The notes below the pieces were generated by a model. That model saw only the letters and a program-made list of their open reading frames with translations, was not told the DNA's origin and ran no database searches. A stretch of DNA of 6,220 nt from Verrucomicrobiales bacterium. GTDB lineage: Bacteria; Verrucomicrobiota; Verrucomicrobiia; Limisphaerales; UBA1096. Shown here in pieces: positions 1-6,220 of this stretch; the first letter of the stretch is position 1; every line of letters begins with the position of its first letter. A program made the translations under genes and the position numbers. The stretch covers positions 20,831 to 27,050 of the forward strand of contig PBKH01000013.1 of assembly GCA_002721375.1 (NCBI GenBank), in the 5' to 3' direction.

Positions 1-1907
1 ACCAAAATATTTATTTCGGCATTATTGCATATGATACAGAATCACAAAAAATAGTCGCTAGCGTTATGGAACGTGATGAGTTGCCTTTTTACGACGACTC
101 TCTCTTCCTTGCCATTGATACGATGAATGACAACCGAAATGGTTATGTGCTTTGGACCAATCCGAATGGAGTCAAGTACGATGCAAGCGTTACTAACAAC
201 TCATCGTTAAATGTTCAATGGGATGGTATCTGGGATGTGAAGGCCGTACGGACAAAACACGGTTGGCAGGCCGAGATCAGGCTGCCTTTTTCCACGGTTC
301 GGCATTTAGCCGGCTCCAATGTGTGGGGATTCAACCTATGGCGCAAATTGCCCCGTAACGGAGAGGCAGGACGTTGGTCGAGTTCAAGGCCGGAGATTAG
401 GACCTATCACTTTGCACAAGCTGGAAAAATACAAGGTATCAATATTACGCGCAGCAGTCTGAACCTAGAGGTAACACCATACGTTGTGGGTGATAGTCTG
501 AATTCAGATACCTCTGGAGACTTTGGGGGGGATATTCGTTACCGTTTTAAACCGAGCTGGACTGCTCATCTGACTCTGAATACGGATTTTGCCGAAACCG
601 AGGTGGATGATCGTCGGTTGAACTACACTCGTTTCCCTTTGTTTTTTCCTGAGAAACGAGATTTTTTCCTTGAAGATGCTGAAGTCTTCACAGTTGGGCA
701 ACAGGTGATGCCTTGGTCAGAGCCTGAGATCGTTCCTTATTTCAGTCGCCGAATTGGATTAAATAATGATAGACAAATAGCTGATATCGATTATGCGGTA
801 AAGTTAACTGGACACGACGGGAAATATCATGTGGGGCTGCTTAATTCTGGTGTGACGGCATCTTCAACAACACCCAACTCAAACATGACCATTGCCCGTA
901 TTAAACGGGATGTGTTGGAACAATCCTCAGTCGGCCTGATCTCGACGTTTGGAGATCCCAATTCGGACGAAGACTCAAGCACGCATGGTGTAGATTTTCG
1001 GCATAGAACAGACAAACTGTTCGGAAATAGAATTTTTGAGGCTAATACCTACCTGCTGTCGAGCCACAGTTCCGGCCAAAATGATGGAACCGCATTTTCC
1101 ATTGAGATGCTTTATCCAAACGACCTAATCAATGTCGGTTCAACATATTATCGAATCGACGAGGCTTTCGATCCGAAGCTAGGTTACGTTCGCCGTACCG
1201 GGGTGAACAAATTCCAAAACCACATGAGTTGGCAGCCTCGTTTTGACAATTCACAGATAGTTCGTCAGATGTTTTTTTCTTATACCAACAGCATCTATAC
1301 CAATCTTGGCGGTGGAGGTGAAACGATGGAGAACGGTATTGTATTACCGCGTATCATATTCGAGTCAACGGACGAGATTTTTCTCAAGTATTCGCATTTC
1401 AGGGACAACCCCGAATTCAATTTTTTTGTGCCGGGTGCGGGAATCATTGATAGTGGAGATTACGAGTGGAATGCAATTTTCATTGGCGGAGGTTTCTCCA
1501 ATAACCGCAAACTAGGTGCTACGGCGAGCATTGCGATTCACGATGATTGGTATGATTGGGAACGAACCGATTACAACATGGGTTTTCGCTGGAGCATAAA
1601 CAAGCACATGTTGCTTTCTACTACCCACCGCTATAGCCACTTTGAACAGGAAAACCTTGATGAGGATGTTCTGCTAAACTCAGCAAGACTGATGGTCAAC
1701 ATTAATGCGAACATGGGATTGTTGAATGTTGTGCAACACGATAGTTATACAGACACCGTGGGGCTCTATTCCAGGTTCAGATGGGAATGGACGCCCGGCA
1801 AAGAATTGTTTCTAGTATTGCGACAGGGATACCGCGACGGATACAGGGGTTTTGACCTTGAAACTGAGCGGTACAGCATCAAGGTTTCAAGTTCATTTAG
1901 GTTTTGA
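1..1907 (+). CDS. DUF5916 outer-membrane beta-barrel protein with CBM9-like N-terminal domain (5' partial)
   Basis: The reading frame is open from base 3 to the TGA at 1905-1907 with no stop upstream of the first ATG (66), so the gene starts before the window and that ATG is internal. About 634 residues are visible. The first ~140 look like a CBM9/DOMON-type beta-sandwich: a YFGIIAYD-like strand, then FLAIDTMNDNRNGYV, then WDGIWDVKAVRTKHGWQAEI and a WGFNLWR strand. Next comes the hallmark of DUF5916 around nt 590-700: NTDFAETEVDD, then TRFPLFFPEKRDFFLED. The rest is alternating aromatic/polar strands typical of an outer-membrane barrel, ending in SSSFRF; a terminal Phe is the usual barrel-assembly signal. 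Family members are usually longer, so the signal peptide and roughly the first 80-130 residues are probably missing. Its biochemical role is unknown; many homologs are simply named carbohydrate-binding family 9-like proteins. The next gene starts 2 bases after its stop, so they are probably co-transcribed. Confidence 0.88.
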   Translation, partial: QNIYFGIIAYDTESQKIVASVMERDELPFYDDSLFLAIDTMNDNRNGYVLWTNPNGVKYDASVTNNSSLNVQWDGIWDVKAVRTKHGWQAEIRLPFSTVRHLAGSNVWGFNLWRKLPRNGEAGRWSSSRPEIRTYHFAQAGKIQGINITRSSLNLEVTPYVVGDSLNSDTSGDFGGDIRYRFKPSWTAHLTLNTDFAETEVDDRRLNYTRFPLFFPEKRDFFLEDAEVFTVGQQVMPWSEPEIVPYFSRRIGLNNDRQIADIDYAVKLTGHDGKYHVGLLNSGVTASSTTPNSNMTIARIKRDVLEQSSVGLISTFGDPNSDEDSSTHGVDFRHRTDKLFGNRIFEANTYLLSSHSSGQNDGTAFSIEMLYPNDLINVGSTYYRIDEAFDPKLGYVRRTGVNKFQNHMSWQPRFDNSQIVRQMFFSYTNSIYTNLGGGGETMENGIVLPRIIFESTDEIFLKYSHFRDNPEFNFFVPGAGIIDSGDYEWNAIFIGGGFSNNRKLGATASIAIHDDWYDWERTDYNMGFRWSINKHMLLSTTHRYSHFEQENLDEDVLLNSARLMVNINANMGLLNVVQHDSYTDTVGLYSRFRWEWTPGKELFLVLRQGYRDGYRGFDLETERYSIKVSSSFRF

Positions 1908-1909
1908 TT

Positions 1910-3769
1910 ATGAAGAATCAAGAGCGATACCACGGTTTGGATTTCGTCAGGGCGGTTGCTATGATGCTTGGTGTTGTTATCCACACCTGTTGTTTCTTCA
2001 GGGATGATATTCAATTCGGGTGGGTGGTCGGCGAGTACGGGGGTGATTCGTTAAACACGTTTACTGTGAAATTCATCCATTTTTTCCGGATGCAACTGTT
2101 CATGTTGCTCGCGGGATTCTTTGCAGAATTAGTCTGTCAAAGGAAGGGGATGACTCATTTGTGTCGGGATCGGGTCAAGCGAATATTTGTTCCATTTTTG
2201 GTTGGCATTTTTCTTTTCACCCCTTTTGTCGGATTTCTTGTAGAGTCAACATGGGCCGGTAGATTTACGAATGTTTATGAAAATGCATCCATCTTTGAAA
2301 AAATTACTAGCGTTTTACTATGGGGTGCATTTACGGATAAACCGATTTTTAATGAGATCTCCTTCTGGCACTTTTGGTTCATATATTTTTTGTTGTTTTA
2401 TTATGTCTTTCACTGGTTGTTTCACCAACTTGGTAGCAGGGATTTTCTCTTCAATGACAATGTGTTTTTGAACCGGTTGACCCGGTTTGCCTTGACCTAC
2501 AAATGGGGATTTATTGTGTTAAGTTGCCTTGCCTTCCCACTCCATTATTCACTGCAAAGCCCAATGTTTTGGCCGTCTCAGTTTAATTTTCAGGTCAATG
2601 AAATATTTTACTACTTTGGCTTTTACGTCTTTGGGGCTTATTTGTGTAAAAACATCCAACTGTTGAATCAATTGGCTAAAAATTCCTGGTTTTACCTGAT
2701 CATTTCACTGCCGTTTGTATTCATATTGAACGAACCTACGACAAGATATGATTTAATGCGAAACGTAGTCGTCGACATAACGAGTTGGAAAATAGCAAAC
2801 GTACAATTGTGGGAAGAGGGGATCTTTTCTTATGCATTGCCCAAGTCAATCATTGTCATTCTAAGGTGTGCCGTTTCATGGACCTTGTGCCTTGGATTCA
2901 TTGGGCTGGCTCATAGATATTTGAACAACTCAAGTCGTTATGTAAGGTATCTTGCAGACTCTGCTTATTGGGTATTCTGGATACATGTTTTATTCACGAA
3001 TATTTTTTCAAAATATGCCCAACAGCTTTCTGGCGATAATTCTATGTTCAAAACTGTAATGGTCTTGAACCTGTGTATGCTCTGCATGTATTATCTTTAT
3101 AATAAGTGCATTCGTTATTCTTTCCTCGGAGATTATTTTATGGGGAAAAGGAAAGATCCATCTCATCCTGATGAATCTCATTTAAGCTTAATTATTCTGC
3201 TAAAAAAGGTAGCACCGATTTGTCTGGCTTCTCTTTGCATCGCCTTTATATGGGGGCACTTGAACAATTCCATTCACACAGGAAACAAAAGAGAGGTTTT
3301 GGTCGAATCCTTTGTAGCGAGGAATCAGAATTGTCTGGAGAAGTATATGCTTCTATCAGGTGTTGTAGACCGATACGGTAGAAATCCCCTTCATACGGCA
3401 TCATTGTTTCCTGAGTCACTTCGGAGATACAATCCCATCCCAATTCTGCTCAAGAAATCGGTGGATATAAATGAACAAGACCTTGTGGGGCGGACCCCTT
3501 TGTTTTACGCGGTACGTACCGGTAATTTGAAAGATGCAAAATTGCTTATAGAGAAGGGTGCGGACATGACCATAGCTGACAAATACGGTCACACACCGGC
3601 TCATGTAGCTGCGATCAAAACTGGGTCTTATGATGCCAAGTCGTCCGATTTGTATTTTGATATACTGAAATCACTTAGGGAAAAGGGTGCGGACATGAAT
3701 GCGAGGGATTATAGAGGTCGAACAGTGCTTGACTGCCTTAAACGATTCGCCAATAGGGATCTGAATTAG
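1910..3769 (+). CDS. Acyltransferase-3 family membrane protein with C-terminal ankyrin repeats (copy 1)
   Basis: A 619-residue polytopic inner-membrane protein. The N-terminal ~400 residues are an acyltransferase-3 domain (PF01757-like, OpgC/OafB type), a family that transfers acyl groups to glycans and other envelope acceptors. Visible motifs are R14-X10-H25 in helix 1, the AT3 active-site signature; RMQLFMLLAGFF in helix 2; an RXXR motif at R88-R91 in the following cytoplasmic loop; WHFWFIYF at 153-160; and RYLADSAYWVFWIH at 346-359. I count ten helices near 11-30, 55-76, 92-112, 152-172, 196-213, 231-248, 258-275, 312-334, 346-366 and 379-398, plus an eleventh at 432-450. Ankyrin-like repeats follow at ~487-619 (GRTPLFYAVRTGNLKDAKLLIEKGA is the clearest). 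The ATG at 1910 is preferred over an in-frame TTG at 1904 because it aligns exactly with the GTG starts of the next two paralogs. The upstream Shine-Dalgarno is weak (AGG, 1899-1901). Substrate unknown. Confidence 0.9.
   Translation: MKNQERYHGLDFVRAVAMMLGVVIHTCCFFRDDIQFGWVVGEYGGDSLNTFTVKFIHFFRMQLFMLLAGFFAELVCQRKGMTHLCRDRVKRIFVPFLVGIFLFTPFVGFLVESTWAGRFTNVYENASIFEKITSVLLWGAFTDKPIFNEISFWHFWFIYFLLFYYVFHWLFHQLGSRDFLFNDNVFLNRLTRFALTYKWGFIVLSCLAFPLHYSLQSPMFWPSQFNFQVNEIFYYFGFYVFGAYLCKNIQLLNQLAKNSWFYLIISLPFVFILNEPTTRYDLMRNVVVDITSWKIANVQLWEEGIFSYALPKSIIVILRCAVSWTLCLGFIGLAHRYLNNSSRYVRYLADSAYWVFWIHVLFTNIFSKYAQQLSGDNSMFKTVMVLNLCMLCMYYLYNKCIRYSFLGDYFMGKRKDPSHPDESHLSLIILLKKVAPICLASLCIAFIWGHLNNSIHTGNKREVLVESFVARNQNCLEKYMLLSGVVDRYGRNPLHTASLFPESLRRYNPIPILLKKSVDINEQDLVGRTPLFYAVRTGNLKDAKLLIEKGADMTIADKYGHTPAHVAAIKTGSYDAKSSDLYFDILKSLREKGADMNARDYRGRTVLDCLKRFANRDLN
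3368..3766 (+). other. Ankyrin-repeat domain of copy 1, predicted periplasmic
   Basis: Residues ~487-619 hold three recognisable ankyrin-like units and a C-terminal half unit. The first (~487-520) is DRYGRNPLHTAS with an insertion before PIPILLKKSVDINEQD. The second (~525-557) is canonical, with GRTPLFYAVRTGN then KLLIEKGADMTIAD. The third (~558-600) is YGHTPAHVAAIKTG, a ~10-residue insertion, then ILKSLREKGADMNARD. The tail is YRGRTVLDCL. With a cytoplasmic N-terminus and eleven helices, the domain falls in the periplasm; the Lys/Arg-rich loops (77-91, 173-195, 335-345, 399-424) are consistent with that topology. Ankyrin repeats bind proteins, so this may be a docking or partner-recruiting module. 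The partner is unknown. Confidence 0.78.
3755..3759 (+). promoter_or_regulatory. Likely ribosome binding site for AT3 copy 2
   Basis: AGGGA lies 11 bases before the GTG at 3771, inside the last codons of copy 1. It supports that start, as does the alignment with the paralogs. With a one-base gap between stop and start, terminating ribosomes may also re-initiate here. Confidence 0.5.
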
Positions 3770-3770
3770 C

Positions 3771-5630
3771 GTGGATACACAAGAACGATACCACGGCCTG
3801 GATTTCGTCAGGGCAGTTGCCATGATGCTGGGCGTCGTTCTGCATATTTCTATGTTTTTTTCTGATGTTAATTCATTCCACTGGCTCGCAGGCGAACATA
3901 AAAGGGATTCCATAAATACATTCGCGGTAATGGGCATACATTTCTTTCGGATGCAGTTGTTCATGCTGCTTGCAGGGTTTTTTGCACAGCTTGTTTTAGA
4001 ACGAAAAGGAATGAATGCGTTGATGAGAGATCGTATTAAAAGGATACTATGGCCTTTTTTGATCGGTGTTTTCCTGTTTATGCCTTTTTTCATGCTAGTA
4101 ACAAACGATACTTGGCCGGGGGCATACACAAATATTTTCGATGGAGCATCCATGCTTGAACGTATCAAATGTTATATACTATGGGGCACGTTTACCGAAA
4201 GAGAAGTCTTTAACGAATATAACTTTTGGCACTTTTGGTTTATTTACTTTCTGATGTTCTTTTATTTCGCACACTGGTTGATGCATCAGCTTGGCAATAA
4301 GGACTTTCTGTTTAAAGACAACAGTTTTTTCAATTCTCTGATTCGCATATCTCTCACATACAAATGGGGATTTCTCATTCTTACTCTTCTGGCGTTTCCA
4401 ATTCATTTTACGTTACAAAGTCCCATGTTTTGGCCATCTCACTTTAACTTCCAAATTAACGAGATGATCTATTACTTTGGGTTTTATGTTTTTGGCGTTT
4501 ATTTGTATAAAAACATTACACTACTTAAATCACTGGCTCAAAATGGTTGGTTCTATGTTTTCATATCAATTCCGTTTGTATTTCTTTTGAGTGGGCCAAC
4601 GGATAAATATGATTTAATGAGAAATGTCGTCGTTGATATTACTTCCTGGAAAGTCGCTAATATTCAAGTTTGGGAGGAGGGAATTTTTTCAAATAGTGCG
4701 TTTAAATCGATCATCGTTTTTTTACGTTGTGCTGTTTCCTGGGCATTATGTCTTGGGTTTATTGGCTTAGCCCATAGATACCTTAATCAACCCGGAAGAT
4801 ATGTGAGGTACTTGGCAGATTCAGCTTATTGGGTATTCTGGGTGCACATTCTTTTCACCTGCTTTTTCTCTAGGTACGCGCAAGAAATCACATTCGGAAA
4901 TGCCGTCCTGAAATCAGTTGTTATTTTTTATCTGAGCCTCTTCTTTATGTATCTCTTATACAACAAGTGTGTTCGTTATACATTTTTGGGTGATTATTTT
5001 ATGGGCAGACGGAAGAATCCGAGCCATCCTGATGAAGTCCATTTTAAAATATCTACCTTATTTAAGAAGAGTATACCTATTGTCCTGATATCCATTTGTA
5101 TCGCTTTCCTATGCGGGTATCTTGATGATTCAATAAATAAAGGATCGAAAAGGGAGGCAATAGCGGAAGCATTTGCAGCGAGGGATCAAGCTTTTTTGGA
5201 GTCCTACGATTCACTAGTTGGCGTTAACGATCTATATGGTAGGAACCCCCTACATATTGCTTCATTACTGCCAGAGTCATATAGAAGATACAATCCAATA
5301 CCGATACTTTTAAGACAATCGGTCAATATTAACGAGCGGGATTTTGTAGGTCGGACACCGTTGTTTTATGCAGTGCGCACTGGCAATATGAAAGATGCAG
5401 AATTTCTTATTGAGAACGGTGCGGACATGGCATTGGCCGATGAATATGGTCATACACCTGCACATGTTGCAGCGATAAAAACTGGTGCTTATGACCCCAA
5501 TGCATCTGATCAATTCTTTACCATTCTAAAATCACTTAAGGAAAATGGGGCAGATTTGAATGCAAAGGATTACCGGGGTCGAACGGTTCTTGAATGTCTG
5601 AAGTTTTTTGGAAACCGGGAGTTAAATTAG
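3771..5630 (+). CDS. Acyltransferase-3 family membrane protein with C-terminal ankyrin repeats (copy 2)
   Basis: A 619-residue paralog of the preceding gene. The two proteins align end to end without a gap, and I count 416 identical residues of 619 by hand (about 67%). All AT3 hallmarks are kept: R14-X10-H25, RMQLFMLLAGFF, R88-X2-R91, WHFWFIYF and RYLADSAYWVFWVH. So are the eleventh helix (~432-450) and the ankyrin region (~487-619, with GRTPLFYAVRTGN and HTPAHVAAIKTG). Identity is uneven: about 75% in residues 481-619, 66% in the first 430 and only 50% in the linker 421-480. It starts with GTG at 3771, one base after the TAG of copy 1, with AGGGA at 3755-3759 as a plausible ribosome site, so translation is probably coupled. 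The differences from copy 1 leave the active-site motifs intact, so it is probably a functional enzyme with the same or a related substrate, not a decaying copy. Confidence 0.9.
   Translation: MDTQERYHGLDFVRAVAMMLGVVLHISMFFSDVNSFHWLAGEHKRDSINTFAVMGIHFFRMQLFMLLAGFFAQLVLERKGMNALMRDRIKRILWPFLIGVFLFMPFFMLVTNDTWPGAYTNIFDGASMLERIKCYILWGTFTEREVFNEYNFWHFWFIYFLMFFYFAHWLMHQLGNKDFLFKDNSFFNSLIRISLTYKWGFLILTLLAFPIHFTLQSPMFWPSHFNFQINEMIYYFGFYVFGVYLYKNITLLKSLAQNGWFYVFISIPFVFLLSGPTDKYDLMRNVVVDITSWKVANIQVWEEGIFSNSAFKSIIVFLRCAVSWALCLGFIGLAHRYLNQPGRYVRYLADSAYWVFWVHILFTCFFSRYAQEITFGNAVLKSVVIFYLSLFFMYLLYNKCVRYTFLGDYFMGRRKNPSHPDEVHFKISTLFKKSIPIVLISICIAFLCGYLDDSINKGSKREAIAEAFAARDQAFLESYDSLVGVNDLYGRNPLHIASLLPESYRRYNPIPILLRQSVNINERDFVGRTPLFYAVRTGNMKDAEFLIENGADMALADEYGHTPAHVAAIKTGAYDPNASDQFFTILKSLKENGADLNAKDYRGRTVLECLKFFGNRELN
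5229..5627 (+). other. Ankyrin-repeat domain of copy 2, predicted periplasmic
   Basis: Same architecture as in copy 1 at the same residue numbers (~487-619): DLYGRNPLHIAS, then GRTPLFYAVRTGNMKDAEFLIENGA, then YGHTPAHVAAIKTGAYD with the same insertion, ILKSLKENGADLNAKD, and YRGRTVLECL. About 75% of residues 481-619 are identical to copy 1, more than in the membrane core. That argues the repeat surface is under constraint and may bind a shared partner. Confidence 0.78.
5617..5621 (+). promoter_or_regulatory. Likely ribosome binding site for AT3 copy 3
   Basis: GGGAG lies 10 bases before the GTG at 5632, within the final codons of copy 2. Together with the conserved TAG-C-GTG junction it supports the start and suggests translational coupling. 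Confidence 0.5.
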
Positions 5631-5631
5631 C

Positions 5632-6220
5632 GTGGATAAGAAGGAACGATATCACGGGTTAGACTTTGTCAGGTCAATCGCCATGATGTTGGGATTGGCT
5701 GTTCATGTAAATATTTTCTACTTCTCTGAGGATAGAATGTTCTGGAGCGCTGGTGAATATCACGGCGATCCTATAAACCAATTTATTGCGTTTTTTATTT
5801 TTCAATTTCGGATGCCTTTGTTCTATATACTTGCAGGTTTTTTTGCGTTGTTGGTGATCGACCGAAAAGGGTTAGGGTTCATCACAACGGACAGGGTTAA
5901 ACGAATTGGGATACCATTCGTTTTAGGAGTCGCTTTTCTAAAGCCTGTTCTCGAGGTTTTTTGGTGTGTGAACACTACCTATGAGGGCACTTTTATAGGT
6001 ATGGGTGTATTGGAAAGATTTAAACACATTATTTTTTGGGGTGTATTCTCTGACATAAACATGCCTTCCCAGTTTCCGCTTGGTCACTTGTGGTTCATTT
6101 ATTTTTTACTGTTCTATTATGCAGTCCACTTTCTTTTTCGCTATGCTCGACTGAATGTGTTTAGAGCAGTTCATTGTAATGTAGACAATGTCTTTCAGTT
6201 TTTCGTAACCCGGAAAGCGG
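5632..6220 (+). CDS. Acyltransferase-3 family membrane protein, third tandem paralog (3' partial)
   Basis: The frame starts with GTG at 5632, one base after the TAG of the previous gene, and stays open to the window end, giving 196 residues. It begins MDKKERYHGLDFVRSIAMML, matching the first residues of the two upstream paralogs. It keeps R14-X10-H25, FRMPLFYILAGFFA at 59-72, RXXR at R88-R91, and GHLWFIYFLLFYY at 151-163. Over the first 60 residues it matches copy 1 at 30 positions (50%), against 40 of 60 between copies 1 and 2, so it is the most diverged of the three. It is two residues shorter before the HLWFIYF helix. Its RMPLF and HLWFIYF are closer to the usual AT3 consensus than the RMQLF and HFWFIYF of the other two. 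Whether it also carries the eleventh helix and ankyrin domain cannot be seen. GGGAG at 5617-5621 is a plausible ribosome site inside the upstream gene. Confidence 0.88.
   Translation, partial: MDKKERYHGLDFVRSIAMMLGLAVHVNIFYFSEDRMFWSAGEYHGDPINQFIAFFIFQFRMPLFYILAGFFALLVIDRKGLGFITTDRVKRIGIPFVLGVAFLKPVLEVFWCVNTTYEGTFIGMGVLERFKHIIFWGVFSDINMPSQFPLGHLWFIYFLLFYYAVHFLFRYARLNVFRAVHCNVDNVFQFFVTRKA

Larger units (their letters stand above)
1910..6220 (+). repeat. Tandem array of three acyltransferase-3 paralogs (gene-sized repeat unit)
   Basis: Starts at 1910, 3771 and 5632 are spaced exactly 1861 bases apart (619 codons, a stop and one base). The first two units are colinear without a net indel; the third is diverged and has a two-residue deletion within its first 160 codons. 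Both internal junctions share an identical 14-base string (AATTAGCGTGGATA at 3764-3777 and 5625-5638). The sequence just before 1910 is unrelated to that junction, so the duplicated unit begins at the gene start. The copies are old: protein identity is about 67% between units 1 and 2, and about 50% between units 1 and 3 over the first 60 residues. Confidence 0.9.

Noticed and set aside
66..68. ATG at 66 as the start of the DUF5916-type gene
   Set aside because: The frame is open upstream to base 3 and encodes a recognisable beta-strand (YFGIIAYD) that belongs to the CBM9-like domain, so this Met is internal.
1904..1906. TTG at 1904 as the start of AT3 copy 1, overlapping the upstream stop
   Set aside because: The ATG at 1910 gives a protein that aligns residue for residue with the GTG-started paralogs and the same 619-residue length; the TTG would add two residues with no counterpart.
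1908..1909. Promoter or terminator between the barrel gene and the AT3 array
   Set aside because: Only two bases separate the genes, and I see no hairpin with a T-run around the junction.
1910..3769. Naming the AT3 genes opgC/mdoC
   Set aside because: The core resembles OpgC-type acyltransferases, but the ankyrin tail, the tandem copies and the absence of opgG/opgH neighbours in the window do not support that specific function.
3671..4168. Minus-strand 165-codon reading frame across the junction of copies 1 and 2
   Set aside because: It lies wholly opposite two well-supported genes, shows no recognisable domain, and has no room for its own promoter; it is a shadow of the conserved coding strand.
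1910..5630. Tandem copies as an assembly or sequencing artefact
   Set aside because: The copies differ at about a third of residues, with synonymous changes spread through conserved blocks; a duplicated-read artefact would give near-identical sequence.

Overview
The window is wall-to-wall coding on the + strand, with four genes in one tight run and no gap longer than 2 bases. The first and last genes run off the window edges. The organism is very probably a Gram-negative bacterium, because the first gene is an outer-membrane beta-barrel protein ending in phenylalanine. Moderate AT content and GTG starts fit many marine or environmental lineages (Gammaproteobacteria or the Bacteroidetes-like groups rich in this barrel family). 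The sequence does not fix the taxon.

Layout: (1) positions 1-1907, the C-terminal ~634 residues of a DUF5916-type protein, a CBM9-like N-terminal domain followed by an outer-membrane barrel. (2) 1910-3769 and (3) 3771-5630, two paralogous 619-residue inner-membrane proteins. Each has an acyltransferase-3 (AT3, OpgC/OafB-like) membrane core, an extra eleventh membrane helix and a C-terminal ankyrin-repeat domain. (4) 5632-6220, the first 196 residues of a third, more diverged AT3 paralog whose C-terminus lies outside the window. The AT3 genes form a tandem array: the first two start-to-start distances are both exactly 1861 bases, and both internal junctions (TAG, one base, GTG) share a 14-base identical string.

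How they may work together (inference): AT3 enzymes move acyl groups across the inner membrane onto cell-surface or periplasmic glycans and similar acceptors. The predicted topology puts the ankyrin domain in the periplasm, the place occupied by the SGNH partner domain in OafB-type AT3 proteins. Two or more diverged, catalytically intact copies behind an outer-membrane barrel with a carbohydrate-binding-like domain suggest a cell-envelope glycan modification or surface-display locus. The substrate is unknown. The AT3-ankyrin fusion and its in-place duplication are the most unusual things here.
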